Positions 51,153 through 60,497 of a stretch of 64,000 nt of DNA are shown piece after piece. Source of the stretch: Parerythrobacter jejuensis (GTDB lineage Bacteria > Pseudomonadota > Alphaproteobacteria > Sphingomonadales > Sphingomonadaceae); NCBI RefSeq assembly GCF_039536765.1, contig NZ_BAAAZF010000001.1:1054001-1118000 (forward strand), given 5' to 3'. Made by a program: the position numbers and the translations under genes. The notes under the pieces are model-generated. The model saw only the letters and a program-made list of their open reading frames with translations. It was not told where the DNA came from and ran no database searches. Numbering within the stretch: the stretch's first letter is position 1; the number at the start of each line of letters is the position of its first letter.

Positions 51153-51755
51153 TTACTCAGCGGCAGCGGCGGCTGCCTCTGACCGTTTTCGGGCCTCTGC
51201 CAACTGGCTTTCCGAACAATCGCCGATCCGCTGCGACTTCACCTTGAAACGCATTTCCATCGAGCCGCCCGGGATTACAGCCATCTCGGCCGTCATATCC
51301 ATGTCGAGCTCCAGGCTTTCGGACGTCGTTTCACCGGCAAACCCGATATCGGCCTTCGCACCGACTGGACCAGAGCAGGAGAGGTCCGCCACCAGGCGCG
51401 GCGCATCCACTTCGAATTTGGCGAACCCGCAGGCCATACCGTTGGAGGCTTCACCGATGGTTTTGAGCATGTCCTCAAAACCCTTCTTGGCCTCTTCCTT
51501 GGTCAGGCAATATGGCTGGTCTTCACCTTCCAGGCCGGACAACTGCTCGCGGAAGCGATCAGCCTGCGCGGGTGGCAGGCCCGGCACGTTGAATTCCACC
51601 AGCTGGGTTGTGCTGGCATAGAGTCCGGGAGTCGGCCGATCGAGATCGCGCGCCTCACTCAACACCTGGTCGGTCGACAAGGATGGGGTCTCCTCGCACC
51701 CCGCGACCAGCAAGGCACATCCTGCCATTGCCAGTGACCGGCCAACACGGTTCAT
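51153..51755 (-). CDS. DUF3617 lipoprotein, copy 2
   Basis: A 200-residue lipoprotein. A signal with Leu-Val-Ala-Gly-Cys (lipidation near residue 20) leads to a DUF3617 domain: Pro-Gly-Leu-Tyr-Ala-Ser-Thr-Thr-Gln-Leu-Val-Glu-Phe, then Tyr-Cys-Leu-Thr-Lys-Glu-Glu-Ala and the paired Cys residues that this family keeps. It has an Ala-rich C-terminal tail. Its start codon lies 3 bases from the stop of a second DUF3617 gene on the same strand, to which it is clearly paralogous. The frame opens at 51767; I took the ATG at 51755, which gives a normal lipoprotein signal. The role in the envelope is unknown. Confidence 0.82.
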   Translation of the reverse strand: MNRVGRSLAMAGCALLVAGCEETPSLSTDQVLSEARDLDRPTPGLYASTTQLVEFNVPGLPPAQADRFREQLSGLEGEDQPYCLTKEEAKKGFEDMLKTIGEASNGMACGFAKFEVDAPRLVADLSCSGPVGAKADIGFAGETTSESLELDMDMTAEMAVIPGGSMEMRFKVKSQRIGDCSESQLAEARKRSEAAAAAAE

Positions 51756-51757
51756 TC

Positions 51758-52303
51758 TCAGGAGCACTCGCCCACCCGCTCTGACGACATTTTCATTTTC
51801 ATCTTCATCGATCCACGCGGCAGATCAGCGGACTGCTGGTCCAGCGTCATGGTCAGGTCCTGGCTGGTTTCGGTGATTTTGCCTGCCATTGAAATCGTCC
51901 CGGCATTGCCCTTGCCATCGTCGCATTTCATTTCGGAATCGATCGCCCCGGACGACACATCGAAGCGAGTGAATTCGCATTTATTGTTGTCGTCATTGCG
52001 CATTTTCCGGATCGCTTCTTCAAAGCCCTTTTCCGCGTCTTCCGGCGTCAGGCAATATCCGACCTGCTGGGTAAAGCCCTGCTCCATAAAGCCGCGGATC
52101 ATTTGCGATTCTTCGTCCGACATGCCCGGCACTTCAAACTCAACCAGCTCCGCTGTGGTCTGGTATTGCCCGGCCTGCGGCTGGATCATCTCGCTCGCCT
52201 GTTCAGCCAGCTCTTCTGCATCCACTGCAGCATCGTCCGCCTCGCCGCTACAGCCTGCCATCACCAACGCCGCGCTGGCCACCAGCATCATCTTCGTTTT
52301 CAT
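51758..52303 (-). CDS. DUF3617 lipoprotein, copy 1
   Basis: A 181-residue lipoprotein from the ATG at 52303 with a strong AGGAGGAATT ribosome site; the frame extends to 52522 but only as read-through of the upstream uvrB region. The signal ends Val-Met-Ala-Gly-Cys (lipidation near residue 18). The mature part has an acidic Asp/Glu-rich linker (Ala-Asp-Asp-Ala-Ala-Val-Asp-Ala-Glu-Glu), then the DUF3617 features Gln-Tyr-Gln-Thr-Thr-Ala-Glu-Leu-Val-Glu-Phe, Tyr-Cys-Leu-Thr-Pro-Glu-Asp-Ala-Glu-Lys-Gly-Phe and a terminal Gly-Glu-Cys-Ser. It is divergent from uvrB across 118 bases and is the first of the tandem pair. Confidence 0.87.
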   Translation of the reverse strand: MKTKMMLVASAALVMAGCSGEADDAAVDAEELAEQASEMIQPQAGQYQTTAELVEFEVPGMSDEESQMIRGFMEQGFTQQVGYCLTPEDAEKGFEEAIRKMRNDDNNKCEFTRFDVSSGAIDSEMKCDDGKGNAGTISMAGKITETSQDLTMTLDQQSADLPRGSMKMKMKMSSERVGECS

Positions 52304-52421
52304 CGCAAATTCCTCCTGTCCCGTGTTTCGTGGAGAATAGCCGCTTTCGACCAGAAGCCAACCGGCGCGCCACAATTCCTCGCGGTTGTGCACCCGGCCC
52401 GGCGGGGCCATATGGTCAGGC

Positions 52422-54608
52422 ATGGCAGAATTGGTGATCAGACGCGGGCTGGAAGAGCCCGATACTTCGGGCGAATTCACTCCGCACAAGCCGGCGCGGC
52501 CGGAAAAATCGATGCCCGGCAAGAGGTTCGAGCTGGTCAGCGATTATGAGCCTGCGGGCGACCAGCCGACTGCAATTGCCGAGTTGGTCGAGGGTGTTAA
52601 AGAAGGCGAAAAGACGCAAACGCTGCTGGGCGTGACCGGTAGCGGCAAGACCTTCACCATGGCCAAGGTGATCGAGACGGTGCAGCGCCCTGCCCTCATC
52701 CTGGCCCCGAACAAGATCCTGGCCGCGCAGCTTTACGGCGAATTCAAGAGCTTCTTTCCCAATAATGCAGTCGAGTATTTCGTCAGCTATTACGACTACT
52801 ACCAGCCGGAGGCCTATGTCCCGCGCTCCGACACCTATATCGAGAAGGAAAGCTCGGTAAACGAGGCGATCGACCGGATGCGTCACTCTGCCACGCGTTC
52901 GCTACTCGAGCGGGACGATGTGATCATCGTCGCTTCGGTTTCGTGCCTGTACGGCATCGGTTCGGTCGAAACCTATTCGGCGATGATCTTCGACATCAAA
53001 AAGGATGAAAGCGTCGACCAGCGCGAGCTGATCCGCAAGCTGGTGGCGCTGCAATACAAGCGCAACGATGCCGCGTTCCAGCGCGGCACGTTTCGCGTGC
53101 GGGGCGACAATCTGGAGATTTTCCCGAGCCATTATGAGGACATGGCATGGCGGATCAGTTTCTTCGGGGACGAGATCGAGGAGATCAATGAATTCGATCC
53201 GCTGACCGGCGAAAAGGGCGCCAGCCTGGAGACGGTGCGGATCTACGCCAATAGTCACTATGTCACGCCCGGCCCGACCATGAAACAGGCCGCCGAAGCA
53301 ATCAAATTCGAGCTGCAGGAACGGCTCAAGGAACTGCACGAAGAAGGCCAGCTGCTTGAAGCCCAGCGGTTGGAACAACGCACCAATTTCGACCTTGAAA
53401 TGATCGCGGCGACCGGAAGCTGCAACGGGATCGAGAACTATTCGCGCTTCCTGACCGGCCGCCTGCCGGGTGAACCGCCGCCCACCCTGTTCGAATATCT
53501 GCCTGACAACGCGCTGCTGTTTGTCGACGAGAGCCACCAGACAGTGCCGCAGATCGGCGCGATGGCGCGCGGAGACCACCGGCGCAAACTGACCCTTGCC
53601 GAATATGGCTTCCGCCTGCCCAGCTGTATCGACAACCGCCCGCTGCGCTTCAACGAGTGGGATGCCATGCGTCCGCAAACCTTCGCCGTGTCCGCCACGC
53701 CGGGTGGGTGGGAGTTGGAGCAGACCGGCGGTGTCTTCGCCGAACAGGTCATCCGCCCGACCGGCCTGATCGACCCGCCTGTCGAAATCCGCCCCGTCGA
53801 AGACCAGGTGCAGGATTGTATCGAGCAGTGCCGCCAGACCGCCGAGAAGGGTTATCGCACCCTCGTCACCACGCTGACCAAGCGGATGGCAGAGGATCTG
53901 ACCGAGTTCATGCACGAAGCCGGCCTTCGGGTCCGCTACATGCACTCCGATGTCGAAACGCTGGAGCGGATCGAGCTGATCCGGGATTTGCGGCTGGGCG
54001 TTTATGATGTGTTGGTGGGGATCAATCTCCTCCGCGAAGGGCTCGACATACCCGAATGCGGACTGGTGTGCATCCTTGATGCCGACAAGGAAGGCTTCCT
54101 GCGGTCCGAAACGTCCCTTGTGCAGACCATTGGCCGCGCCGCGCGTAACGTCGATGGCAAGGTGATCCTTTATGCCGACCGGATCACCGGCAGCATGGAA
54201 CGCGCGATGGCCGAAACCGATCGTCGCCGCGAGAAACAGCGCGCGTATAATGAAGAACACGGGATCACCCCGCAAACGATCAAGCGCGACATTGCCGATA
54301 TCGTCGCTCATACTGCGAGCAAGGATGGCGTGGTGATCGACACCGGCGATGACGAGGTCAACAATCTCGTCGGCCACAATCTGCGCGCCTATATCGAGGA
54401 CCTCGAAAAGCGCATGCGCGATGCCGCCGCCAATCTGGAATTCGAAGAGGCTGGCCGCCTGCGCGACGAAATTCGCAAGCTGGAAGCAGACGAATTGGGC
54501 ATCCCCGACGAAGACAAGAAAGCGCCCCGTGTGGGCCGCAGCAACGAAGGCAAGCCAGGGACCCGCAAGCTGCGCTACGGCAAAACGCAGCGTAAATTCG
54601 GACGGTAA
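52422..54608 (+). CDS. uvrB: Excinuclease ABC subunit B
   Basis: A 728-residue UvrB, the damage-verifying helicase-like subunit of nucleotide-excision repair. Walker A Gly-Val-Thr-Gly-Ser-Gly-Lys-Thr is near residues 69-76. The beta-hairpin region has [12 protein letters not shown] near 123-134, and the helicase motif Asp-Glu-Ser-His is near 370. The C-terminal UVR coiled region ([12 protein letters not shown]) binds UvrC. An N-terminal extension of about 25 residues comes before the usual Phe-Glu-Leu-Val-Ser-Asp-Tyr start; the ATG at 52422 is used. I see no LexA box in the 118 bases upstream. Confidence 0.97.
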   Translation: MAELVIRRGLEEPDTSGEFTPHKPARPEKSMPGKRFELVSDYEPAGDQPTAIAELVEGVKEGEKTQTLLGVTGSGKTFTMAKVIETVQRPALILAPNKILAAQLYGEFKSFFPNNAVEYFVSYYDYYQPEAYVPRSDTYIEKESSVNEAIDRMRHSATRSLLERDDVIIVASVSCLYGIGSVETYSAMIFDIKKDESVDQRELIRKLVALQYKRNDAAFQRGTFRVRGDNLEIFPSHYEDMAWRISFFGDEIEEINEFDPLTGEKGASLETVRIYANSHYVTPGPTMKQAAEAIKFELQERLKELHEEGQLLEAQRLEQRTNFDLEMIAATGSCNGIENYSRFLTGRLPGEPPPTLFEYLPDNALLFVDESHQTVPQIGAMARGDHRRKLTLAEYGFRLPSCIDNRPLRFNEWDAMRPQTFAVSATPGGWELEQTGGVFAEQVIRPTGLIDPPVEIRPVEDQVQDCIEQCRQTAEKGYRTLVTTLTKRMAEDLTEFMHEAGLRVRYMHSDVETLERIELIRDLRLGVYDVLVGINLLREGLDIPECGLVCILDADKEGFLRSETSLVQTIGRAARNVDGKVILYADRITGSMERAMAETDRRREKQRAYNEEHGITPQTIKRDIADIVAHTASKDGVVIDTGDDEVNNLVGHNLRAYIEDLEKRMRDAAANLEFEEAGRLRDEIRKLEADELGIPDEDKKAPRVGRSNEGKPGTRKLRYGKTQRKFGR

Positions 54609-55310
54609 CTACTCCGTTGGTTCGTTGACCGGTGGCTCGGCATAGCTGGCCATTTGCCAGATCACCTCGTCAGGCGCGGCGATGACTTGTTTGTAGCGTT
54701 CCGGGTCCATTGCCTGATGGGGTTTAGACGGGTCGATTGGCGGCTGGGCCACCTTGCCACCCTCGCCGGCATAGGCAGCAGGCTCAGCGTAGCCAGCCAA
54801 TTCTTCTGCCGAGATACCGATCTTTTCTGCCGCGCTGGGATCAATCCAGCTGGCCGGGTCGATCGCGCTTTCCGACCATGCCACTTCCAGCACGAGGTTT
54901 TCCGGCCCGGCGAAGTAGATCGACTGGCACATGCCGTGATCGATCGGGCCGTAAACATTGACCCCGCGATCCCGGATCCGGTCGCGCATTGCGAGCAGTT
55001 GATCACGTTGCTGAACACCCAAGGCGAGGTGCTGCATGGTACCGGGCGCGGAATTGCCGCCGCCCCATCCGGCATGGGTGGCGCCGATCTCGGTCGCGAT
55101 ATCACCCGTGCCGGGCAGCTGAACCAGGCTGAACTGGCAGTCCTGCGATAGCTCCAGAAAGGCGTGAATTCCGCCGGGCACGCCGTGCATGTCGAAGATC
55201 GCCACCAGCCTGCAACCGAGGACGTCGGAGAAGAATTCGAGCTGGCTCTTCATATCGGCGGTCATCACCGCAAGATGGTGAATGCCGGTGGGATGCACAT
55301 TCGCGCTCAT
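54609..55310 (-). CDS. VOC-superfamily dioxygenase/glyoxalase-like protein
   Basis: A 233-residue protein made of a VOC domain of about 150 residues plus a C-terminal extension unlike the VOC core. The metal triad seems intact: His in Gly-Ile-His-His-Leu-Ala-Val near residue 11-12, His in Met-Gln-His-Leu-Ala-Leu-Gly near 93, and Glu in Val-Leu-Glu-Val-Ala-Trp near 136. The Leu-Val-Leu-Glu-Val end fits extradiol dioxygenases, glyoxalases or fosfomycin-type enzymes. The tail has Pro-rich and Met/Asp-rich segments (Pro-Ile-Asp-Pro-Ser-Lys-Pro-His-Gln). The gene is divergent from a large alpha/beta-hydrolase 100 bases away and converges with uvrB with no gap. The substrate is not known. Confidence 0.85.
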   Translation of the reverse strand: MSANVHPTGIHHLAVMTADMKSQLEFFSDVLGCRLVAIFDMHGVPGGIHAFLELSQDCQFSLVQLPGTGDIATEIGATHAGWGGGNSAPGTMQHLALGVQQRDQLLAMRDRIRDRGVNVYGPIDHGMCQSIYFAGPENLVLEVAWSESAIDPASWIDPSAAEKIGISAEELAGYAEPAAYAGEGGKVAQPPIDPSKPHQAMDPERYKQVIAAPDEVIWQMASYAEPPVNEPTE

Positions 55311-55410
55311 TGCTTTGGTCCTCTCACTCGTTCTATTCCGCGTGCATGACCAGAATGCACCAAAGCCCCTCCTATCACAATCGCACCTTCGCCGATCGCG
55401 AGCACGCCCG

Positions 55411-56568
55411 ATGAGCGGGCCGATCCGGCATCCCTATGGCGTCGTCTATAAGGAGCAATCCGGCTTCAAGGACGTGTATGGCGGTGCTGGCGGCATGGTC
55501 TTCGTCGAGTGCATGCGCATCGCATCCAGCGAAATCCCTGCGAAACGGGCGATTGTGTTTACCCATCCGATCGGCAGCGGGTCCTTCCTGCCGCTGATCA
55601 CAGCGCTGGCGATGGCGGGGCACGATGTGCTTTACGTAAACCCGCGCTATCGTGGCAATGACACCGCGCTGATCATGGAAAAATGCATCGCCGATCTGGG
55701 CGCCGCGCTGAAAGATGCGAAGACGCGGTTCGGCTATGAAGAGTTCATTCTGGGCGGGTGGTCTGGCGGTGGATCAATGTCGCTGTTCTACCAAGACCAG
55801 GCCGAGAACCCGACGATCACTCATACGCCCGCGGGCGATCCATACGATCTGACCGCGATGGACTTGCCGCCGGTGGACGGGATCATGCTGCTGGCGGCCC
55901 ATGTCAGCCGGGCGATCACCCTGACCGAGTGGATAGACCCCTCGATCACTGATGAGAGCATACCGTTCGAGCGTGATCCCCAGCTCAATATCTACGATCC
56001 GGCTAACCCCAACCAGCCGCCCTATACGGATGATTTCATCGCCACTTACAAAGCTGCGCAAATCGCGCGAAACCGGCGCATTACCGACTGGGTGCAGGCG
56101 GAATTGAAAGCGCTCAAGCAGGCGAGTGAACCCAATGCGGAGCGCGCGTTTGTTGTCCATGGCACAATGGCGAGCCCGTGCTGGACCGATCCGGCGCAGG
56201 AGCCCTCTGACCGGCGACCCAACGATTGCTATCTGGGCGAACCCAAAGTCGCCAATGATGGCCCGGTCGGCCTCGCGCGCTTCACCACCTTGCGCAGCTG
56301 GTTGTCGCAATGGGGCTATGACACGACCAATGCCGACGGGCTCGGCAATGCCAGCAGGATCACCTGCCCGGTACTGGTCATCAACAACACGGCAGACCTC
56401 GCCTGCACGCCCAGCCACGCGCGGCGATTATTCGATGCGGTGGGGCATGGTCGCAAGGAATATCACGATGTGAAGGGCGCCGATCACTATTACATCGAGC
56501 GCCCCGATTTGCTGCCCAAAGCGGTGGGCCTGTGCGCCTCGTGGATTGAACGGACCTTCGACGCATGA
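55411..56568 (+). CDS. Alpha/beta-hydrolase, large type
   Basis: A 385-residue cytosolic hydrolase. The nucleophile elbow is Gly-Gly-Trp-Ser-Gly-Gly-Gly near 114-120, the oxyanion loop is in Thr-His-Pro-Ile-Gly-Ser-Gly-Ser near 50, and the acid and base are probably in Asn-Asn-Thr-Ala-Asp-Leu-Ala near 333 and Gly-Ala-Asp-His-Tyr-Tyr near 359. A long insert between the elbow and the acid makes it bigger than a typical esterase. The ATG at 55411 gives the conserved start; the frame is open upstream to 55282. It is divergent from a VOC-type gene. Its TGA overlaps the next gene's ATG (ATGA). The natural ester substrate is not known. Confidence 0.85.
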   Translation: MSGPIRHPYGVVYKEQSGFKDVYGGAGGMVFVECMRIASSEIPAKRAIVFTHPIGSGSFLPLITALAMAGHDVLYVNPRYRGNDTALIMEKCIADLGAALKDAKTRFGYEEFILGGWSGGGSMSLFYQDQAENPTITHTPAGDPYDLTAMDLPPVDGIMLLAAHVSRAITLTEWIDPSITDESIPFERDPQLNIYDPANPNQPPYTDDFIATYKAAQIARNRRITDWVQAELKALKQASEPNAERAFVVHGTMASPCWTDPAQEPSDRRPNDCYLGEPKVANDGPVGLARFTTLRSWLSQWGYDTTNADGLGNASRITCPVLVINNTADLACTPSHARRLFDAVGHGRKEYHDVKGADHYYIERPDLLPKAVGLCASWIERTFDA

Positions 56569-57179
56569 GGCCTCCGATATTTCTGGCTTGTCTGGCCGCG
56601 TTGGCGGCGTGCCAGCCGCCCGCGACTGACGACTATGTCGAACGTATCGCGCTGGAAGAAGGGACCAATTTCGCCAGCGAACCTCTGCCTTCCCCCGATA
56701 GCGAAGGCGCGGTGTGGGCGCGCAGCGATACCGAAGATCGCCTGCTCTATGGCATTCCGGGCGATATGCCCTTCCTTGCCATGCAGTGCACCAGCGATGG
56801 CGAGGAACCGATGCTAGCCTTTACCCGCTTCTCCCCGGCAGACCGGGGCGCGACAGCTATCATGGCACTGGTCGGAAATTTCCATGTCGCGCGCCTGCCG
56901 GTGGATGCGACCTTCAATGGCCGCGCCTGGTTGTGGCAGGGCAGCGTTGCCGCACGCGAGCCGGATATGGATGTTCTGACTGGCCCGCGCAGCGTCGAGG
57001 CCACGATCCCGGGCGCCGGATCACTGATCTTGAACCCCAGCCCGCTGTCGCGTGACCTGGTCAACAACTGCCGCGCTATCGGGCGGCCGCAAGATCCCGA
57101 GGCGGAAGAGACTGAGACTGAACAGGTCGGGACTGGAGAGCCCGAGACTGGAGAGCCTGAGATTGCTGGGCCAGAGTAA
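56565..57179 (+). CDS. Predicted lipoprotein with Thr-Gly-Glu-Pro-Glu repeat tail
   Basis: A 204-residue protein beginning with a lipoprotein signal (Leu-Ala-Ala-Cys-Gln, lipidation near residue 16). The body contains Phe-Leu-Ala-Met-Gln-Cys and Val-Asn-Asn-Cys-Arg-Ala-Ile-Gly-Arg, a pair of Cys that may bridge. The final 30 residues are an acidic low-complexity tail with repeats of Thr-Gly-Glu-Pro-Glu. I know no family. It starts inside the end of the preceding hydrolase gene (ATGA) and its last 104 bases (57076-57179) overlap the 3' end of dsbD, read on the other strand. The overlap region is a run of imperfect 7-base repeats, so the tail may be expendable. Confidence 0.72.
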   Translation: MRPPIFLACLAALAACQPPATDDYVERIALEEGTNFASEPLPSPDSEGAVWARSDTEDRLLYGIPGDMPFLAMQCTSDGEEPMLAFTRFSPADRGATAIMALVGNFHVARLPVDATFNGRAWLWQGSVAAREPDMDVLTGPRSVEATIPGAGSLILNPSPLSRDLVNNCRAIGRPQDPEAEETETEQVGTGEPETGEPEIAGPE

Positions 57180-59205
57180 CCAAGCTGTCCGGCCCCAGCA
57201 CTTGTGAAAGCTGGTTCGGCTCCGATGCGCCGGGCGCATACCAGAGATAGAGCGGTACACCCGCTGCACCCTGACCATTCAGGAACTGGGTGATCTCCGG
57301 CTGGCGCAACGTCCAGTCTCCGCGCAGCGCGACGACCCCTGCGTCTTCGAATGCTGCCTGGGTCGCGTCGCGCTCGATCGCCACGCGTTCATTCACTTTG
57401 CAGGTCAGGCACCAATCGGCGGTGAAATAGACGAACACCGGTACGCCTGACCCGCGCGCCCGTTGCAGAGCCTCGGCCGAAAACGGTTCGGTCACAAGCG
57501 TTGCGCTGCTGGTATCGGCAACGGGCGGGGCAAAATTTCGAGTCATCGCCACCACTGTCATGATGGCGACCAGGCTAAACACCGCGATCACGGCTTTGCG
57601 CGCCCGCTCGACCCTCATCCTCGCACCCAGCAACAGCGCCACGATCGCGATTGAAGCCGCCGTCAATGCCACGGCTCCAACAGCAAAGCTCATTCCCCCG
57701 ATCCGCCAGACCAGCCAGATCAGCGCCAAGGCAGTCAGCCCCATGGGCACCGCCAGAACCTTCTTGAACGTCTCCATCCATTGACCCGGCTTGGGTAGGA
57801 TACGGCGTAGAGCGGGCACAAAGCCCAACAGCAGGAACGGCAACGCCAACCCCAATCCGAGGGCCGCAAAAAGCAACAGGGCGACAGGGGCAGGCAGCAG
57901 CAGGGCCGCGCCCAGCGCAGCAGCCATGAACGGCCCGGTGCAAGGCGTCGCCACAAAGGCCGCCAGCAAGCCGGTAGTGAATGCACCTGACGGGGTGCTA
58001 CCCTGCGAAATCGAGAGGCCGGGCAATTCAAACGCGCCAAGCAGATTGGCAGTAATCAGGCTGGCAAGAACCAGCAGGGCGACAACCACGCCCGGCTCTT
58101 GCAACTGGAATGCCCACCCGACTTGCTCTCCTGCCGCGCGCAGGCCCAGCATCACGCCGCCCAGGGCAATACAGGCTAGGATTACGCCGGTAGTGTAGGC
58201 CAGCCCTTCCAGCCGCGCTTCGCGCTCACCGCCACCCGCCTTTGCAAGGCTGAGAGCTTTCAGGCTCAGGATCGGGAACACGCAGGGCATCACGTTTAGT
58301 ATCAGGCCTCCCAGCAAGGCACCGCCCAGCAAGATCCAAAGCGCCGGCAATTCGCTGCCGCGCATCATCAGCCGGGTGCCACCGCTCGGCACATCTCCGG
58401 CGCGCGCTTCGAACCGCAGGCCATCGCCATTTCCCAACCGGAGTATCCCTTCGACCAATTCGGGCATTTCCCCTGTCCTGGCGAGCGGGATTTCGGCGAT
58501 CAGCACGTCCCCTTCGCGGGCAAATCCCTGTGCATCGGCATAATTGACCAGATCGCGGTTGCCGACAAACACATGCGGCTCGCCCACATCGATGCTGGCA
58601 GGCAAGGGAATCGCAATCCGCAACAGGCTCGCAGTTTGCTGGAAACGTGCCGCGCTATCCAGTCGGGGCGCGATGGCGCTGCGATATTGGGCAAAAGCAG
58701 GATTGGAGGCACCCGACGCGCCAATTGGCACGGTGACCGACAGGCTCGCTTCCTCGGGTACGCAAATCTCGTCCGTACAGGCGAGGTAGAAAGCTTCGAC
58801 CGAAACCTCCAGCAGGCCCGAACCGGCAAAATCTTCCGCAAGCGTGAGCGGCACGAGGACTGCATAGTCACCTTCGAACACATGATTCATCAAGCCGTCG
58901 ATCAGTAGCCGCGTCGGTGTCGGATATTGCGGTTCGCCCACGGTGACACCGTCGGGCAGGTCCCATTCCAGCACCATGCCCAGGCCTGCATCGCCGGGAT
59001 TCGACCAATAGCCATGCCATTCCGGCTTAATCGGGGAGAAGCGCAATGCCAGCGTGCTCTTCTCGCCCGGGGCAACCGGCCCTTCGGCCACCAGGGTCGC
59101 ACGGATATTGTTGTTCTGCGCGTGCACGCCGGTCGCCATCATGGCTGCCAGCGCCAGTGCGAGGCCAGCCATCAGGCGGCGGAAAGTCCATCTTGCGGAG
59201 AGCAT
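57076..59205 (-). CDS. dsbD: Thiol:disulfide interchange protein DsbD (ScsB-like)
   Basis: A 709-residue membrane protein. A signal peptide ends Val-His-Ala-Gln near residue 30, then a periplasmic domain (Glu-Trp-His-Gly-Tyr-Trp-Ser-Asn-Pro-Gly-Asp-Ala-Gly), a transmembrane domain with Asn-Val-Met-Pro-Cys-Val-Phe-Pro near 306 and Ala-Thr-Pro-Cys-Thr-Gly-Pro-Phe near 422 (the redox pair), and a C-terminal thioredoxin domain with Ala-Asp-Trp-Cys-Leu-Thr-Cys-Lys near 597. It carries reducing power from the cytosol to the periplasm. The last 30 residues are a Gln-Ser/Leu repeat tail beyond the domain end, overlapping the lipoprotein gene. The ATG at 59205 with AGGA upstream is used. Confidence 0.93.
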   Translation of the reverse strand: MLSARWTFRRLMAGLALALAAMMATGVHAQNNNIRATLVAEGPVAPGEKSTLALRFSPIKPEWHGYWSNPGDAGLGMVLEWDLPDGVTVGEPQYPTPTRLLIDGLMNHVFEGDYAVLVPLTLAEDFAGSGLLEVSVEAFYLACTDEICVPEEASLSVTVPIGASGASNPAFAQYRSAIAPRLDSAARFQQTASLLRIAIPLPASIDVGEPHVFVGNRDLVNYADAQGFAREGDVLIAEIPLARTGEMPELVEGILRLGNGDGLRFEARAGDVPSGGTRLMMRGSELPALWILLGGALLGGLILNVMPCVFPILSLKALSLAKAGGGEREARLEGLAYTTGVILACIALGGVMLGLRAAGEQVGWAFQLQEPGVVVALLVLASLITANLLGAFELPGLSISQGSTPSGAFTTGLLAAFVATPCTGPFMAAALGAALLLPAPVALLLFAALGLGLALPFLLLGFVPALRRILPKPGQWMETFKKVLAVPMGLTALALIWLVWRIGGMSFAVGAVALTAASIAIVALLLGARMRVERARKAVIAVFSLVAIMTVVAMTRNFAPPVADTSSATLVTEPFSAEALQRARGSGVPVFVYFTADWCLTCKVNERVAIERDATQAAFEDAGVVALRGDWTLRQPEITQFLNGQGAAGVPLYLWYAPGASEPNQLSQVLGPDSLVTLAQQSQALQSRALQSRPVQSQSLPPRDLAAAR

Positions 59206-59253
59206 CAATTCGGTCCTACTGCGCCCCATCTAATGTCTCAACAAGGGGTTTCC

Positions 59254-60468
59254 ATGTCTGACCGGCGCGACCTTCTGATCCTGGGCGGTGGACTGGTGGG
59301 CATGACGCTTGCCCTGGCCGCTGCGAAGCGTGGTTTTTCCAGCCACGTGGTCGATCGCGCTGATCCGGCCGATGTGACGGCAGAGGGTTTTGACGGTCGG
59401 GCAACGGCAATCTCCACGGCAAGCTGGAACCTGTTTCGCAATATCGGCCTTGCCGACACGCTCGAACCCCATGGCTGCCCGATCGATTCCATCGCGGTTA
59501 GTGACCAGATGAAACCGGGCCGGCTTGATTTCCAGCCCGAGCCACATGAAGATTCGCTTGGGCGGATGTTCGCCAACCGGATGCTGCGGGTTACTTTATT
59601 CGAGGCCGCGCGGCAGGAGGAACTGATCACCTGGCACGCTCCGGCAGAGATTGTTGCACGGGAACGCGACGAATTCGGAGTGGCAGCGACGCTGGCCGAT
59701 GGAACACAGCTGACCGCGTCGCTGATGGTCGCTGCCGAAGGCCGGGGCTCCCCCACCCGTGAGGAAGAAGGCCTGTCGATGGCGAAGTGGGATTACAGCC
59801 ACCGCGCCATTATCGTCGGGCTCGACCATGAGAAACCGCATGACAATGTGGCGTGGGAAATCTTCTATCCCGATGGTCCGTTCGCCCTCCTCCCTGTGCT
59901 CGACGCACCCGATGGTACCCATCGCAGCGCGTTGGTCTGGACGGTCGCGGAAGAAGACGCCGAGGGAGTGCTGAAACTGTCAGACCACGCGTTCAGGGCA
60001 GAGGTCGAAAAGCGTATGGATAGCCTGTTCGGCTCCATCAGCCTCAACAGCCCGCGCTCCTCCTACCCGCTCAGCTTCCAGCATACTGCGAAACTGATCG
60101 GCAACCGGCTCGCGCTGATCGGCGATTCCGCTCACGGGATGCACCCGATTGCCGGGCAGGGCCTCAATCTGGGGCTGCGCGATGTCGGGGCACTGGTGCA
60201 GGTTCTCGAAGATGGCCGCAAGATCGGGCTCGAACCCGGCGATGCCCAGATGCTCAAGCGTTACGAGGAATGGCGCGCTCTCGATTCGATCATGGTGATG
60301 TCAGCAACCGACGGGCTCACCCGCCTGTTCGGCATTCCCGGCAAGGCCGCCTCCGCCATCCGCCGCATTGGCATGGCGGGCGTCCAGCGCACCTCAGCAC
60401 TCAAGAGTTTCTTCATGGATGAAGCGCGCGGCGTAACCGGCGAAAGGCCGGAATTGCTACGCCACTGA
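59254..60468 (+). CDS. FAD-dependent monooxygenase of ubiquinone synthesis (UbiH/COQ6 family)
   Basis: A 404-residue class A flavoprotein. The FAD-binding GxGxxG motif (Leu-Gly-Gly-Gly-Leu-Val-Gly-Met) is near residues 10-17, and the second FAD motif Gly-Asp-Ser-Ala-His-Gly-Met-His-Pro-Ile-Ala-Gly-Gln-Gly is near 290, which is the UbiH/UbiF/VisC/COQ6 signature. It hydroxylates the ring of a ubiquinone precursor; which ring position cannot be decided from this. The ATG at 59254 has AAGGGG five bases ahead; an ATG at 59233 is the alternative. It is divergent from dsbD across 48 bases. Confidence 0.93.
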   Translation: MSDRRDLLILGGGLVGMTLALAAAKRGFSSHVVDRADPADVTAEGFDGRATAISTASWNLFRNIGLADTLEPHGCPIDSIAVSDQMKPGRLDFQPEPHEDSLGRMFANRMLRVTLFEAARQEELITWHAPAEIVARERDEFGVAATLADGTQLTASLMVAAEGRGSPTREEEGLSMAKWDYSHRAIIVGLDHEKPHDNVAWEIFYPDGPFALLPVLDAPDGTHRSALVWTVAEEDAEGVLKLSDHAFRAEVEKRMDSLFGSISLNSPRSSYPLSFQHTAKLIGNRLALIGDSAHGMHPIAGQGLNLGLRDVGALVQVLEDGRKIGLEPGDAQMLKRYEEWRALDSIMVMSATDGLTRLFGIPGKAASAIRRIGMAGVQRTSALKSFFMDEARGVTGERPELLRH

Positions 60469-60497
60469 TTTTGCGGTTCGCTCGGTCTGCGTCGCGC

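Noticed and set aside
52304-52421. LexA (SOS) operator upstream of uvrB
   Set aside because: No GTTC-N7-GTTC or close variant was found in the divergent region.
52902-54377. 491-codon minus-strand frame inside uvrB
   Set aside because: Antisense shadow of uvrB; all family motifs are on the plus strand.
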